Notes: generated from the letters alone by a model not told the origin. A DNA stretch of 64,000 nucleotides from Alteromonas sp. CI.11.F.A3 (GCF_032925565.1 NZ_CP136708.1:3472001-3536000); one strand, 5' to 3'; positions 18,171 to 28,229 are shown, counted from the stretch's first letter. A program made the numbers and translations.

Positions 18171-20093
18171 ATGGGTATTTTCGAACATTACCAAAACCGA
18201 TACGAAGAACGAAAGCAGGAAGAGTTTACCATTGAGGAGTTCCTTGAGATTTGCAAGGACGATGCAGCAGCATACGCAAATGCGGCTGAACGATTGCTAA
18301 GTGCCATTGGCGAGCCTCAAATGATAGACACCGCGACGGACCCCGCACTGAGTCGCATATTTTCAAACCGCGTTATATCTCGCTACCCCGCGTTTGATGA
18401 ATTTTATGGTATGGAAGAAGCTATTGAACAAATAGTCTCTTACCTAAAACATGCCGCACAGGGGTTAGAAGAAAAGAAACAAATTCTCTATTTACTTGGG
18501 CCTGTAGGGGGAGGTAAATCGTCGTTAGCTGAGCGTTTAAAAGAGCTTATGCAACACGTACCGATTTATACCATTAAAGGCTCTCCGGTAAACGACCATC
18601 CATTTTGCTTATTTGACGCCAAAGAAGACGGCCATTTACTTGAGCAAGAATATGGCATTCCCAAACGCTACTTAAAGACCATTATGTCGCCCTGGGCGCG
18701 CAAGCGCTTGCATGAATACAATGGTGACATCACGAAATTCAAAGTAGTGCGTGTTTACCCTTCTGTGCTCGATCAAGTGGGTATTGCGAAAACTGAGCCT
18801 GGCGATGAGAACAACCAAGATATTTCAGCCTTGGTAGGTAAGGTAGATATTCGCCGGTTAGAGCAATACGCACAAAATGACCCAGATGCCTACAGCTACT
18901 CGGGCTCACTGTGTAAAACGAATCAGGGGTTGATGGAGTTTGTGGAAATGTTCAAGGCGCCAATCAAAGTGCTACATCCGCTGCTTACTGCCACCCAAGA
19001 AGGCAATTATAACCCTACCGAAGGCTTTTCAGCGTTACCTTTTGATGGCCTGATTTTAGCTCACTCAAATGAATCAGAGTGGCAAACATTTAGAAACAAC
19101 AAGAACAATGAAGCCTTTCTAGACCGAGTCTATATTGTAAAAGTGCCTTACTGTTTGCGAGTAAGTGAAGAAATTCATATCTACCGTAAATTGCTAGATA
19201 GCAGTGAACTTAAAGGGGCACCGTGCGCGCCAGATACCCTTGAATGCTTAGCTCAATTTACCGTGCTTTCAAGATTGAAAGAACCAGAAAACTCAAGTTT
19301 ATTCTCAAAAATGCGGGTGTACGATGGCGAAAGTTTAAAAGACACCGACCCTAAAGCCAAGTCGTATCAAGAATACCGAGACTATGCCGGCGTAGATGAA
19401 GGCATGGAAGGGCTATCCACCCGCTTTGCCTTTAAAATATTATCCCGAGTGTTTAACTTCGATCATCAAGAAGTGGCTGCCAACCCTGTCCATTTGTTCT
19501 ACGTGCTTGAAAGACAGATTGAGCGTGAGCAATTTCCACCTGATTTAAGTGAGCAATATTTAGAATTTTTAAAAGGCTACCTCATACCAAAATATGTTGA
19601 GTTTATCGGTAAAGAAATTCAAACCGCGTATTTGGAATCTTACTCAGAATACGGGCAGAATCTTTTTGACCGCTATGTCACCTATGCAGATTTTTGGATC
19701 CAAGATCAAGAATATCGCGACCCTGAAACCGGTCAACTTTTTGACCGCGCGTCGCTAAACGCTGAACTTGAAAAAACCGAAAAGCCTGCGGGAATTAGCA
19801 ACCCTAAAGACTTCCGTAATGAGATAGTGAATTTCGTACTTCGCGCACGGGCCAACAATGGCGGTAAAAACCCATCGTGGACGAGTTATGAAAAATTACG
19901 CACTGTGATTGAAAAGAAAATGTTTTCCAACACGGAAGATTTGCTGCCAGTTATTTCGTTCAATACCAAAGGGTCGGCCGACGAACAGAAAAAGCATGAC
20001 GACTTTGTGAATCGAATGACGGAAAAAGGCTATACACAAAAGCAAGTCAGACTATTGTGTGAGTGGTATTTACGAGTTCGTAAAGCCTCATAA
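18171..20093 (+). CDS. prkA: PrkA-family serine protein kinase (YeaG)
   Basis: AAA+-like ATPase and protein kinase that acts in stress and starvation responses. The 640 residues hold a Walker A motif GPVGGGKSS at 110-118 and the PrkA C-terminal domain (about 400-630). Length equals that of YeaG of E. coli. AGAGG precedes ATG 18171. It heads a tight three-gene unit with yeaH and spoVR, the conserved order in proteobacteria; in E. coli this set is linked to nitrogen starvation and stationary phase. The kinase substrate in this organism is unknown. Confidence 0.94.
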   Translation: MGIFEHYQNRYEERKQEEFTIEEFLEICKDDAAAYANAAERLLSAIGEPQMIDTATDPALSRIFSNRVISRYPAFDEFYGMEEAIEQIVSYLKHAAQGLEEKKQILYLLGPVGGGKSSLAERLKELMQHVPIYTIKGSPVNDHPFCLFDAKEDGHLLEQEYGIPKRYLKTIMSPWARKRLHEYNGDITKFKVVRVYPSVLDQVGIAKTEPGDENNQDISALVGKVDIRRLEQYAQNDPDAYSYSGSLCKTNQGLMEFVEMFKAPIKVLHPLLTATQEGNYNPTEGFSALPFDGLILAHSNESEWQTFRNNKNNEAFLDRVYIVKVPYCLRVSEEIHIYRKLLDSSELKGAPCAPDTLECLAQFTVLSRLKEPENSSLFSKMRVYDGESLKDTDPKAKSYQEYRDYAGVDEGMEGLSTRFAFKILSRVFNFDHQEVAANPVHLFYVLERQIEREQFPPDLSEQYLEFLKGYLIPKYVEFIGKEIQTAYLESYSEYGQNLFDRYVTYADFWIQDQEYRDPETGQLFDRASLNAELEKTEKPAGISNPKDFRNEIVNFVLRARANNGGKNPSWTSYEKLRTVIEKKMFSNTEDLLPVISFNTKGSADEQKKHDDFVNRMTEKGYTQKQVRLLCEWYLRVRKAS

Positions 20094-20136
20094 TGGGCTA
20101 TTTACTCGTGGTTCACCCTATGACAAGCAGGTGGTT

Positions 20137-21423
20137 ATGGCGCATTTCATCGACCGAAGACTTAACAGTAAAGGCAAAAGCACGGTAAACAGACAGCGCT
20201 TTATTAAACGCTATAAACAACAGATAAAGCGTGCTGTTACCGATGCCGTTGGTAAACGTTCTGTTACCGACCTAGACTCGGGCGAGCAGGTAAGTATTCC
20301 TACTCGCGATATTTCCGAACCTGTATTTCACACAGGAAAAGGAGGCAAGCGGGACATCGTCCACCCCGGTAATGATCAATTCATAGCAGGCGATAAAATT
20401 GACCGCCCACCCGGTGGTGCGGGGCAAGGTTCTGGTGATGGTGAAGCCGGCAATAGCGGCGAGGGAGAAGACGAATTTGTTTTTTCCATATCAAAAGACG
20501 AATACTTGGATATTTTGTTCGACGATTTGGCACTGCCTAATTTAAAGAAAAATCAGTTTGATAAAGTGATTCAACATGAAACCTATCGTGCTGGGTATCA
20601 GACTGACGGTGTGCCGAGTAATTTAGACATTGTTCGGTCTTTAAAGGGGTCGGTAGCAAGACGGATAGCGTTAACCGGTTCTACTCGTAAGCGTATTAGA
20701 GAGTTAGAAGAACAGTTAGCCTTGTTAATTGCTGCGCCTTCTGACAATGCGCTTGCCATTGAAGAAATTGAAAAAGAACTCGCACTACTTAAGGCCAAAG
20801 TCGCTAAAGTCCCTTTTATCGACACCTTCGATTTACGTTTCAAAAACTACGATAAGCGCCCTATCCCCACAAGCAAAGCAGTAATGTTTTGTTTAATGGA
20901 TGTTTCAGGCTCTATGGATCAAGCGACCAAAGATGTGGCCAAGCGCTTTTATATTCTATTGTATTTATTTTTGACCCGTACCTACGAAAATGTAGAGGTG
21001 GTGTACATCCGCCACCATACTCAAGCGAAAGAAGTCGACGAGCAAGAGTTTTTCTATTCTCAAGAAACCGGCGGCACTATTGTTTCTAGCGCACTAAAGC
21101 TAATGGATGAAATTGTGCGAGAAAGGTTTAGCGACGGTAATTGGAATATCTACGCGGCCCAGGCGTCAGATGGGGATAACTGGGCCGATGATTCACCTTT
21201 ATGTAGCTCACTTTTAGTCAACAATCTATTACCCGCCACCCGTTACTTTGCCTATATTGAAATAACCGAACGCCAACACCAAACCCTTTGGCGAGAATAC
21301 GAAAAGGTAAGTCAGTCTTATGACAACTTAGTATGTAAGCACATTCAAACACCGGATGATATTTACCCTGTATTCAGAGAAATATTTAAGCGTACTGAGC
21401 AGTTAAGTACGCAAGGAGGTTAG
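20137..21423 (+). CDS. yeaH: YeaH family protein (DUF444, VWA-like)
   Basis: Partner of the PrkA kinase in the conserved three-gene stress unit; molecular role unknown. The 428-residue product has a basic N-terminus ([12 protein letters not shown]), a Gly-rich loop (about 95-125), a coiled segment and a VWA-like fold with the MIDAS-type run DVSGSMDQ near residue 257. ATG 20137 is chosen: AGGTGG lies directly before it and the family begins [10 protein letters not shown]. It lies 43 nt after prkA and its last codons contain the ribosome site of the next gene. Confidence 0.92.
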   Translation: MAHFIDRRLNSKGKSTVNRQRFIKRYKQQIKRAVTDAVGKRSVTDLDSGEQVSIPTRDISEPVFHTGKGGKRDIVHPGNDQFIAGDKIDRPPGGAGQGSGDGEAGNSGEGEDEFVFSISKDEYLDILFDDLALPNLKKNQFDKVIQHETYRAGYQTDGVPSNLDIVRSLKGSVARRIALTGSTRKRIRELEEQLALLIAAPSDNALAIEEIEKELALLKAKVAKVPFIDTFDLRFKNYDKRPIPTSKAVMFCLMDVSGSMDQATKDVAKRFYILLYLFLTRTYENVEVVYIRHHTQAKEVDEQEFFYSQETGGTIVSSALKLMDEIVRERFSDGNWNIYAAQASDGDNWADDSPLCSSLLVNNLLPATRYFAYIEITERQHQTLWREYEKVSQSYDNLVCKHIQTPDDIYPVFREIFKRTEQLSTQGG

Positions 21424-21426
21424 CCC

Positions 21427-22941
21427 ATGTCTTTAAGTGAAGCGCGTCAAAAACATAAATTAGATGATGGCCCAGATTGGACGTTTTCGTTACTGACCGA
21501 ATATGAAACTGAAATAGACCGCATTGCTAAAGATTTTAAGCTAGACACTTACCCTAACCAAATTGAGGTTATTACCGCTGAACAAATGATGGACGCGTAT
21601 GCCAGTATAGGTATGCCACTAAACTATACCCATTGGTCGTTTGGTAAAAAGTTTATTCAAACTGAACAACAGTACCGCAGAGGTCAAATGGGATTGGCCT
21701 ATGAAATTGTGATTAATTCCGACCCTTGCATCGCGTACTTAATGGAAGAAAATACCATTACTATGCAAGCGCTAGTGATGGCCCATGCATGCTATGGTCA
21801 CAACTCATTTTTTAAAGGTAACTATCTTTTTCAAACTTGGACAGACGCCAGCTCTATTATCGACTACTTGGTATTTGCCAAGAAGTATATTTCCAAATGT
21901 GAGCAAAAACACGGCGTAGAGGAAGTGGAAAATATCTTAGATTCTTGTCACGCTTTAATGAATTACGGCGTGGATAGATATAAAAGACCCCAAAAGATAT
22001 CGCTTCAGGAAGAGAAAACGCGTCAAGAAGAACGTGCTCGCTATTTGCAATCACAAGTTAATGAGCTGTGGCGCACCTTGCCGAACAATCCTAAAAGCCA
22101 AGACACGGATATTCTACGCTTCCCTTCAGAGCCGCAAGAAAACTTGCTGTACTTCATTGAAAAAAATGCCCCTTTGTTAGAGCCTTGGCAGCGTGAACTT
22201 GTTCGTATTGTGAGAAAAGTATCACAGTACTTTTACCCACAAAAACAAACCCAAGTGATGAATGAAGGCTGGGCCTGTTTTTGGCACTACCATATTTTAA
22301 ATAAAATGTATGACGAGCGCTTAGTGAGCGACCGTTTTATGATGGAGTTTTTGCACAGTCATTCCAGTGTGGTGATGCAGCCCGATTACAACAGCCCCTA
22401 CTATTCGGGCATTAACCCTTATGCGCTAGGGTTCTCCATGTTTATGGATATCAAACGGGTGTGCCAATCCCCCACCAAAGAAGACTATGAATACTTACCG
22501 ACTATCGCAGGAAAAGATTGGCTTGAAACCGTACATTTCGCTATGCATAACTTTAAAGATGAGAGTTTTATCAGTCAGTTTTTATCACCTAAGTTAATGC
22601 GAGATTTTAAATTATTTGCCTTGGAGGACGACGCGAGCAATTCCTATGTGAGTGTGAGCGCTATTCATGATGAGAACGGCTATCGTACTATTAGAGAAAA
22701 ACTCTCTGCCCAATATAATTTAAGTAATTTAGAACCTAATATTCAGGTATATAACGTTGATGTAAGAGGTGATAGATCTTTGACACTTCGCTACGTACCT
22801 CAACATGGCATTCCGTTAGGAAACTCCAAAGGTGAGGTTATGCGTCATCTTCATAGATTGTGGAAGTTTGATGTAAGGCTTGAGCAAGAAAACAGTGCAG
22901 GCCTTCCTACCCTACTGGCCGAGTGCCGAACCAGTAAGTAA
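21427..22941 (+). CDS. SpoVR family protein (YcgB)
   Basis: Third gene of the prkA-yeaH-spoVR unit. The 504 residues match the SpoVR/YcgB length, with the conserved HACYGHNSFFKGNYLF and NEGWACFWHYHI segments that suggest a metal-binding or hydrolase-like core. The biochemical role is unknown; in Bacillus SpoVR affects the spore cortex, and here it is probably a stress effector. The start follows yeaH by 3 nt, with a perfect AAGGAGGT site. It ends without an obvious terminator. Confidence 0.93.
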   Translation: MSLSEARQKHKLDDGPDWTFSLLTEYETEIDRIAKDFKLDTYPNQIEVITAEQMMDAYASIGMPLNYTHWSFGKKFIQTEQQYRRGQMGLAYEIVINSDPCIAYLMEENTITMQALVMAHACYGHNSFFKGNYLFQTWTDASSIIDYLVFAKKYISKCEQKHGVEEVENILDSCHALMNYGVDRYKRPQKISLQEEKTRQEERARYLQSQVNELWRTLPNNPKSQDTDILRFPSEPQENLLYFIEKNAPLLEPWQRELVRIVRKVSQYFYPQKQTQVMNEGWACFWHYHILNKMYDERLVSDRFMMEFLHSHSSVVMQPDYNSPYYSGINPYALGFSMFMDIKRVCQSPTKEDYEYLPTIAGKDWLETVHFAMHNFKDESFISQFLSPKLMRDFKLFALEDDASNSYVSVSAIHDENGYRTIREKLSAQYNLSNLEPNIQVYNVDVRGDRSLTLRYVPQHGIPLGNSKGEVMRHLHRLWKFDVRLEQENSAGLPTLLAECRTSK

Positions 22942-23057
22942 TTGTACTTTGCGCCTTCTGGTACGCGGGGGCGCCAGTTAAATGCACACTCTTACTTCCA
23001 ACTTCTAGAGCCTAACGCGCTAAGGCGTTAACGAGCAAATACAACCGTATGAGTATG

Positions 23058-23522
23058 TTAGGCATTCAATGTTTTAATCGCCTGGTTGGGCTTAGGCTCG
23101 TCAAGAAAGCCATTTTCAGAGGCGTAGAGAAACGCGTCGTCGATGCTTTCCACATGAAAGCTAACGTAGTCTTTGGCGCGTTCGGGCAACATTTTGGCCA
23201 ATTGATAGCGTTTGACTGGGTTGGTTTGATACACATAGAAAGACGCTTTCACGCCATTTTCATAACACCATACTCCGTATTGAGTGAAGTTTTCCATGGC
23301 GTCAAAAGTGGTTAAATCCCACTTATCTAACAACACGATATGTAGCCAGCGCATGTTAAACCTTGAGGCAACCTCTTGCTTAACATCCGCAATATAGCTA
23401 TTTGATATCTCAGTAGACCACTGACCCTTTAATTCACTAATCAGCGTAGAACCGGTAATTTCTATACTGTAAGCCGCATGGGGAAACTTTTTATTACACA
23501 CCATATCAGAGCGTAAATTCAT
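23058..23522 (-). CDS. Hypothetical protein, STAS/SpoIIAA-like
   Basis: A 154-residue soluble protein with a strong ribosome site (AAGGAG, 7 nt before ATG 23522), so it is a real gene. The order of predicted strands and helices, with a central hydrophobic strand WLHIVLLD followed by a helix, resembles STAS or SpoIIAA-like proteins (PF11964 type), but I do not recognise it with certainty. Three Cys are present. It stands alone between two convergent or unrelated units. Confidence 0.6.
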   Translation of the reverse strand: MNLRSDMVCNKKFPHAAYSIEITGSTLISELKGQWSTEISNSYIADVKQEVASRFNMRWLHIVLLDKWDLTTFDAMENFTQYGVWCYENGVKASFYVYQTNPVKRYQLAKMLPERAKDYVSFHVESIDDAFLYASENGFLDEPKPNQAIKTLNA

Positions 23523-23733
23523 GCAAGCACTCCTTTATTAGTACAAAACTACTAACGTCGACACCTGTGCTAGCCTTGTACTAGACCTGCAATAATGTTC
23601 TTTATTACAACAAGGTGTCTATTGTCTTCGTACTAGTATTACTTTACGTCTAATTCAGTATAGCTACATATTGCAAGTAAAGTAGTTTTAGACGAAAGCT
23701 TTAATAAAACAAGCTTTAAACGGTGAAGGCTTT

Positions 23734-24909
23734 TTACATAAGTTGCTTGCGCTTACAGAAAAACAAGGAGACCGCCCCTATTGCTGAGAACACCGCGGCG
23801 GTGGCAAAGGTTTCATAAGCATTGGCGCCTTGGTTCCATTGTTGACCTGCCATGTAATTACCAAATGCGCCACCAAACCCAAAGGCCACACTAATATAGA
23901 TAGCTTGGCCTCGGCTGTGGAATGCCGGTGGTAAAAACTGGTGAATAAAGTGTACCGATACCGCATGGGTTAATCCGAAGCTTAACGCATGAATCACTTG
24001 GCTTAGTAATATCACCGCCATGCTATCGGCCGCTGCCGCTAACGCATACCAACGCAGTGCTGTTAATAGCAAACTGGCAAACAGCAAATTCCATACGCCA
24101 AAACGTGCAGTTAAACGACTGGCAATAAGAAAAATAACCACTTCTACCAATACACCTAGGGCGATGAATAAACCCGTTTGCTGACCGCTGTAGCCAAGGT
24201 CGCGCATGTACAGTGCAAAGAAACCATAATAAGCACCGAAACTAATTTGTAAGCATATTGAGGCAAAGATAAAAACCACAAAAGGGCGCTGTTTGGCATA
24301 CTGCCAAATGCTTCCAACAGCGGTGTGTTTCTCGGCACTCGCTTTCGGGGCTTGAATAAATAGCGTGGTCACGAACAAGAGCAATAACACGCCCACACTC
24401 ACGATGACCGGTGTTTCAGTAGAAAAGCTGTCTAAGGCCTTACCCACGCCTACGGTTAAGCAGATAAAGCCGATACTTCCCCACAACCTAATAAGCCCAT
24501 AGCTGGCTTTAGTTCCCACTACAGACTTCATAGTAATAACCTCTAACTGAGGTAAAACCGCAGTCCAGAACATCATCATTAAGCCAAAGGAAAGGGTAAG
24601 CCCCCAAAAACCTTCAAATAAGAATACCGAACAAAAGGTGGCTACCGTAAGAAAGCTACCTAGGCGCAATACACTTACCGCATTACCTTTTTTATCGGCA
24701 ATGCCCGCCCACAATCCAGGCCCTAAAATACGGGCAAGGGTTATCACTGCGAAAAGCTCCCCTATTTCAGCAGAGCTAAAACCACGACCATCGAGAAATA
24801 TACCCAAGTAAGGGACTAAAACGCCTAGTTGACCAAAGTACAGCCAATAAGTTAACGCGAGGACAATGAGTGATTTATGGTTAGCAAAAGGCAATTTAGC
24901 GAATGGCAC
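23734..24909 (-). CDS. MFS transporter, HcaT/LacY-like
   Basis: Twelve-helix inner-membrane transporter of 391 residues, probably a proton symporter. The pattern YWLYFGQLGVLVPYLGIFLDGRG at the start and the AAADSM to HALSFGLTHA segment in the second half are like the MFS_1-like family with HcaT and nucleoside symporters. GTG 24909 is chosen because GGAG lies 7 nt before it; an upstream TTG at 24939 lacks a ribosome site. No catabolic neighbour reveals the substrate. Confidence 0.85.
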   Translation of the reverse strand: MPFAKLPFANHKSLIVLALTYWLYFGQLGVLVPYLGIFLDGRGFSSAEIGELFAVITLARILGPGLWAGIADKKGNAVSVLRLGSFLTVATFCSVFLFEGFWGLTLSFGLMMMFWTAVLPQLEVITMKSVVGTKASYGLIRLWGSIGFICLTVGVGKALDSFSTETPVIVSVGVLLLLFVTTLFIQAPKASAEKHTAVGSIWQYAKQRPFVVFIFASICLQISFGAYYGFFALYMRDLGYSGQQTGLFIALGVLVEVVIFLIASRLTARFGVWNLLFASLLLTALRWYALAAAADSMAVILLSQVIHALSFGLTHAVSVHFIHQFLPPAFHSRGQAIYISVAFGFGGAFGNYMAGQQWNQGANAYETFATAAVFSAIGAVSLFFCKRKQLM

Positions 24910-25035
24910 TGCACAACTCCGTATGCGATAGCGCCACAAGTAAGATTACTTGTGGCGTATGAGGGGATGAATTGGGTTGTTACTATTTTTACTGACGCGC
25001 TGTTTATTAGCGCTTAACTAGCGTTTTCTTATCGT

Positions 25036-26136
25036 TTAGTCAGCCTGACCCGCGATGGGGGCAGTCGTCGATACCACAGAAGCATTTTGTGCACGGTGAC
25101 GTAAGTAATGATCCATTAATACAATGGCCATCATCGCTTCAGCAATAGGCACTGCGCGAATACCCACGCAAGGGTCGTGACGACCTTTGGTGATAATTTC
25201 AATTTCTTCGCCTTGCTTATTGATGGTTTTGCCTGGCACCGAAATACTTGAGGTTGGCTTAAGTGCCATATGCACTTCAAGATCTTGTCCTGTTGAAATA
25301 CCGCCTAATACGCCACCAGCATGGTTTGATAGGAAACCTTCGGGTGAAAGTGTGTCACGGTGCTCACTGCCTTTTTGGTTTATAACCTCAAAGCCATCGC
25401 CAATTTCTACGCCTTTAACCGCGTTAATACCCATCATAGCGTGTGCTATGTCGGCATCTAATCTATCGAATACTGGCTCGCCCAACCCCACTGGAACGTT
25501 TTTAACCACGACTGAAACCTTAGCGCCAATGCTATCGCCAGATTTCTTTAGCTCGCGCATGTATTCATCTAGTGCTTCAAGTTTGCTTTCATCGGGGCAA
25601 AAGAAAGGGTTGGTGTTCGTTACTGTATGGTCAACGTTTTCAACGCTAATAGGCCCTAATTGAGAAAGGTACCCATGTACTTCAACGCCATGTACTTCTT
25701 TTAAATATTTTTTAGCAATACCACCAGCAGCAACACGTACCGCAGTTTCACGGGCAGAAGAGCGACCACCACCGCGATAATCACGTGAACCATACTTTTG
25801 ATCGTAGGTGTAATCAGCATGACCAGGACGGAAACGATCAGCAATATTTGAGTAATCTTGGCTACGTTGGTCTTTGTTTTTAATCAATAAACCAATACTG
25901 GTACCCGTGGTTTTTCCTTCAAACACGCCAGACAAAATCTGCACTTCATCATCTTCACGACGGGCAGTGGTATAACGGGATGTACCAGGCTTACGTCTGT
26001 CTAAATCGCCCTGTAAATCAGCTTCACTTAACGTGAGGCCTGGAGGGCAACCATCAACAACACCACCAATAGCGATACCGTGGCTTTCTCCAAATGTGGT
26101 AACGGTGAAGAGTTTTCCAAAGCTGTTGCCTGACAT
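25036..26136 (-). CDS. aroC: Chorismate synthase
   Basis: Last step of the shikimate pathway: 5-enolpyruvylshikimate-3-phosphate to chorismate, using reduced FMN. The 366 residues contain the family signatures GESHG (about 17-21), RPGHADYTY, the SSARET segment with catalytic residues, and the late [18 protein letters not shown] block. The start [20 protein letters not shown] is canonical. It follows prmB by 9 nt, so the two are one unit, a common arrangement in gammaproteobacteria. Confidence 0.97.
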   Translation of the reverse strand: MSGNSFGKLFTVTTFGESHGIAIGGVVDGCPPGLTLSEADLQGDLDRRKPGTSRYTTARREDDEVQILSGVFEGKTTGTSIGLLIKNKDQRSQDYSNIADRFRPGHADYTYDQKYGSRDYRGGGRSSARETAVRVAAGGIAKKYLKEVHGVEVHGYLSQLGPISVENVDHTVTNTNPFFCPDESKLEALDEYMRELKKSGDSIGAKVSVVVKNVPVGLGEPVFDRLDADIAHAMMGINAVKGVEIGDGFEVINQKGSEHRDTLSPEGFLSNHAGGVLGGISTGQDLEVHMALKPTSSISVPGKTINKQGEEIEIITKGRHDPCVGIRAVPIAEAMMAIVLMDHYLRHRAQNASVVSTTAPIAGQAD

Positions 26137-26145
26137 AATCTAGAA

Positions 26146-27081
26146 TTAATCCTTGCTGTTAAAATAGTTTTTTAATGTTGTGTTGTTTACGGCAAATATC
26201 CCCTGCCCGCCATTTTCAAAGCTAAGCCAAATGACTTCAAGGCCTGGGAAGCGAGTGTCCATGTGCACTTCGCTGTTACCTACTTCAATGAACAACCAGC
26301 CGTTGTCGGTTAAATATTGTGGTGCTTTACGCAGCATAATATCCACAAGTTCTAACCCGTCATCACCGGCCGCTAATGCGAGCTCCGGCTCATGATGATA
26401 TTCATCAGGTAAGTCGGCCATGTCTTCAGCATCAACATAAGGTGGGTTTGATACAATTAAATCGTACTTCTGCCCGGTTAAATTAGTAAATAAATCAGAA
26501 TGAATGGGGTAAACACGGTGACTGAGTTGATGCTCTTGAATATTAATATCAGCCACTTCAAGGGCATCTTCGCTTATATCTACCGCATCAACCTGGGAGT
26601 CGGGGTACGCATGCGCAAGCGCAATCGCAATACAGCCACCACCAGTACACATATCTAAAATATGCGACGGCGCTTCTTTAACGAAGGGCTCAAAATTATT
26701 TTGAATCAGTTCTGCAAACGGAGAGCGAGGAATAAGCACGCGCTCATCTACGTAAAAAGGCATACCGCAAAACCAAGCTTCGTTAGTAATGTAAGGCAGT
26801 GGCATACGAGTTTGAACTCGTTTTAAAACAAGCTCAGCAATTTTTTCCCGCTCACTTTTTGTAAGTCGTGATGACAACATACTGTCGCCAACATGCTCAG
26901 ACAACGAATGCGGCAAGTGCAGCGCTTGCATGGTAAGACTTAATGCTTCATCCCAAGCGTTATCGGTACCATGACCAAAATAGAGGGCGGCGTCGTTAAA
27001 TCGACTGGTAGCCCACCGAATCATATCAAGTATGCTGTGTAAATCTTCGATGGCTTCTTCTAAGTAAAACTTGTCGGTCAT
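26146..27081 (-). CDS. prmB: 50S L3 glutamine methyltransferase PrmB
   Basis: N5-glutamine methyltransferase that modifies ribosomal protein L3. The 311 residues show an N-terminal helical domain, the SAM motif ILDMCTGGGCIAIALA (about 138-153) and the catalytic NPPY motif (about 206-209). The size and the long N-terminal domain with ILDMIRW fit PrmB rather than PrmC. It is followed directly by aroC and faces smrB across an 88-bp promoter region, the same neighbourhood as in many relatives. Confidence 0.95.
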   Translation of the reverse strand: MTDKFYLEEAIEDLHSILDMIRWATSRFNDAALYFGHGTDNAWDEALSLTMQALHLPHSLSEHVGDSMLSSRLTKSEREKIAELVLKRVQTRMPLPYITNEAWFCGMPFYVDERVLIPRSPFAELIQNNFEPFVKEAPSHILDMCTGGGCIAIALAHAYPDSQVDAVDISEDALEVADINIQEHQLSHRVYPIHSDLFTNLTGQKYDLIVSNPPYVDAEDMADLPDEYHHEPELALAAGDDGLELVDIMLRKAPQYLTDNGWLFIEVGNSEVHMDTRFPGLEVIWLSFENGGQGIFAVNNTTLKNYFNSKD

Positions 27082-27169
27082 AAGAGCTTGGGTACATCAG
27101 GAATATGAAAGCTGGTATCATACCCAAAGATAACGCCTGCGCCCACGTTAATTTGCACATCGGTTCATA

Positions 27170-27763
27170 ATGAAAGCATTTAAAAAAGAACTAAAAGCCA
27201 TGATAAAAGGCACTGAGAAGCCAAAAGTGATTGAAGATACCTTCTCATTTGCTGATGCTGTGCAAGGCGTAAAGCCCATGGAGCAGGACAAGATTGTACC
27301 GAATAAGAAAGTTGCTCTAGAAAAGAAAAAGCAACTGGCAGGAGTTAAACACCTTAAAGGCAGTAAACAAGTAGCGGCGAGTTTCAGTTTTTCAGATATG
27401 TACCAAGCCGTACTTCCACAAGAAGGCCCTATGCGGTATTGCCGAGATGGCGTGCCAACGCACGTATTAAAGCAGCTTAGACGAGGAGACTATTCCCCTG
27501 AGTTTTTGCTCGATTTACATGGCATGACCCGAGAAATGGCAAAAACCGAAATAGCCTCATTGATTTATACCGCCCGCAAAGAGTCGGTAGACTGTGTTTC
27601 TATAATGCACGGGTTTGGGCAAGGCGTTTTAAAAAACGCGCTTCCTCACTACTTAATACAGCATCCCCACGTGAATGCATTCCACCAAGCACCCCTTGAA
27701 TACGGCGGACAAGCAGCATTGCTTGTTTTACTAGACGTGCCCACGCCAGAATATAAGCGATAG
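27170..27763 (+). CDS. smrB: Smr-domain ribosome rescue endonuclease SmrB
   Basis: Cleaves mRNA at collided ribosomes. The 197 residues comprise a basic N-terminal extension (about 1-90) and a C-terminal Smr domain with LDLHGMTREMA (about 113-123), IMHGFGQGVLK and the GGQAALLVLL end. The DLHG and HGxG motifs are the catalytic and RNA-binding parts of the fold. Divergent placement from prmB is as in E. coli and Vibrio. Ribosome site before ATG 27170 is weak, but no other start is as good. Confidence 0.93.
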   Translation: MKAFKKELKAMIKGTEKPKVIEDTFSFADAVQGVKPMEQDKIVPNKKVALEKKKQLAGVKHLKGSKQVAASFSFSDMYQAVLPQEGPMRYCRDGVPTHVLKQLRRGDYSPEFLLDLHGMTREMAKTEIASLIYTARKESVDCVSIMHGFGQGVLKNALPHYLIQHPHVNAFHQAPLEYGGQAALLVLLDVPTPEYKR

Positions 27764-27828
27764 CAAACTTAATCCTGTTTACTGAGGCTTCTTGACCTAA
27801 GCGACAATGCTCATGGGTAAAGCCCTGC

Positions 27829-27954
27829 TTACTTATCAAGCTCTGCGCTGTTGTGCATAAACATGTATGTGTAAAACACGCCCATTCCAATAATAATACT
27901 GATACCTAAAAGCGAGCCCCATACAACGGGATCTGAAATCATACTTAGTAACAT
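27829..27954 (-). CDS. 41-aa single-helix membrane peptide
   Basis: A short frame with a strong ribosome site (GAGGAGAAACACT then ATG). The product is 41 residues: a short amphipathic start with DPVVWGSLLG, one hydrophobic helix (about 12-32, GISIIIGMGVFYTYMF) and a charged tail ending AELDK. It resembles short membrane families of the DUF3149 kind, which I cannot confirm. A class II FNR-type promoter and a second FNR box lie upstream, so expression is likely under low oxygen. Small peptides of this kind often belong to respiratory complexes, but no such operon is here. Confidence 0.7.
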   Translation of the reverse strand: MLLSMISDPVVWGSLLGISIIIGMGVFYTYMFMHNSAELDK

Positions 27955-27984
27955 AGTGTTTCTCCTCACAGGGTTAGTAAGTTA

Positions 27985-28025
27985 ATGATAGCGATTTCTT
28001 GACGAGGGTTTATGATCTGGATCAA
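27985..28025 (-). promoter_or_regulatory. FNR-type class II promoter of the 41-aa gene
   Basis: An FNR-like site, TTGAT-CCAG-ATCAT on the minus strand (28012-28025, one mismatch to TTGATNNNNATCAA), is centred about 41 nt before the start site expected from the -10 box TATCAT (28000s side: 27985-27990). That is the exact class II spacing. The expected mRNA would start near 27978, 24 nt before the ATG. Confidence 0.6.
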
Positions 28026-28061
28026 GTCCGAAATACGGTAAATAGAAGGGTTATAGAGAAG

Positions 28062-28075
28062 TTGATCGAGATCAA
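28062..28075. promoter_or_regulatory. Perfect FNR box
   Basis: TTGATCGAGATCAA is an exact match to the FNR/Anr consensus TTGAT-N4-ATCAA. It lies 50 bp upstream of the first FNR-like site relative to the 41-aa gene, and about 76 bp upstream of the predicted start of the plus-strand RNA, so it could serve either. Confidence 0.65.
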
Positions 28076-28109
28076 TATAGAAATAAATTAAAAATAATTC
28101 AAAATGACA

Positions 28110-28138
28110 TTGCAAATCATTCTCATTTGCAATACATT
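28110..28138 (+). promoter_or_regulatory. Fur box overlapping a plus-strand promoter
   Basis: The 19-mer GCAAATCATTCTCATTTGC (28112-28130) matches the Fur consensus in 13 of 19 positions on the minus strand and contains a TGCAAAT / ATTTGCA inverted repeat. It covers the spacer of a promoter: TTGCAA at 28110-28115, 17 nt, then TACATT at 28133-28138. Repression by Fur with iron would be expected. Confidence 0.6.
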
Positions 28139-28144
28139 GTACAT

Positions 28145-28224
28145 GCCTGTTCGACGTAGGTTAAAAACGGTCTTGGCTTAGCGTCGTAAGGGGAACAGAC
28201 GCCCGTCTGTTCCCCTATTTTTTT
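28145..28224 (+). ncRNA. Candidate Fur-regulated small RNA (RyhB/PrrF-like)
   Basis: About 80 nt between the Fur-box promoter and a very strong plus-strand terminator. No protein-coding frame fits. The RNA could fold into a weak first hairpin (CGACG 28152-28156 with CGTCG 28182-28186) whose large loop carries CGGTCTTGGCTTA, followed by the terminator hairpin. No plus-strand gene upstream needs this terminator: the neighbours are both on the minus strand. The layout equals that of RyhB and PrrF, but I see no clear sequence homology to either, so function is inferred from architecture only. Confidence 0.55.
28189..28224 (+). terminator. Strong plus-strand intrinsic terminator
   Basis: A 12-bp perfect stem (AGGGGAACAGAC / GTCTGTTCCCCT) with loop GCCC and then A and seven T. 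On the minus strand no T run follows the stem, so it does not serve the kinase gene that ends at 28230. Confidence 0.88.
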
Positions 28225-28229
28225 GTCTG

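Noticed and set aside
23590..23725. Inverted repeats (GACACCT/AGGTGTC and AAAGCTT/AAGCTTT) between the hypothetical gene and the MFS gene
   Set aside because: Short arms with long or AT-rich loops and no T run; not convincing as terminators or mobile ends.
25187..25663. A 158-codon plus-strand frame opposite aroC
   Set aside because: Shadow of aroC codon pattern, rich in Ser and Pro, with no start signal.
28143..28181. A 12-codon frame inside the candidate small RNA
   Set aside because: Its ATG lies at or before the predicted transcript start and it has no ribosome site.
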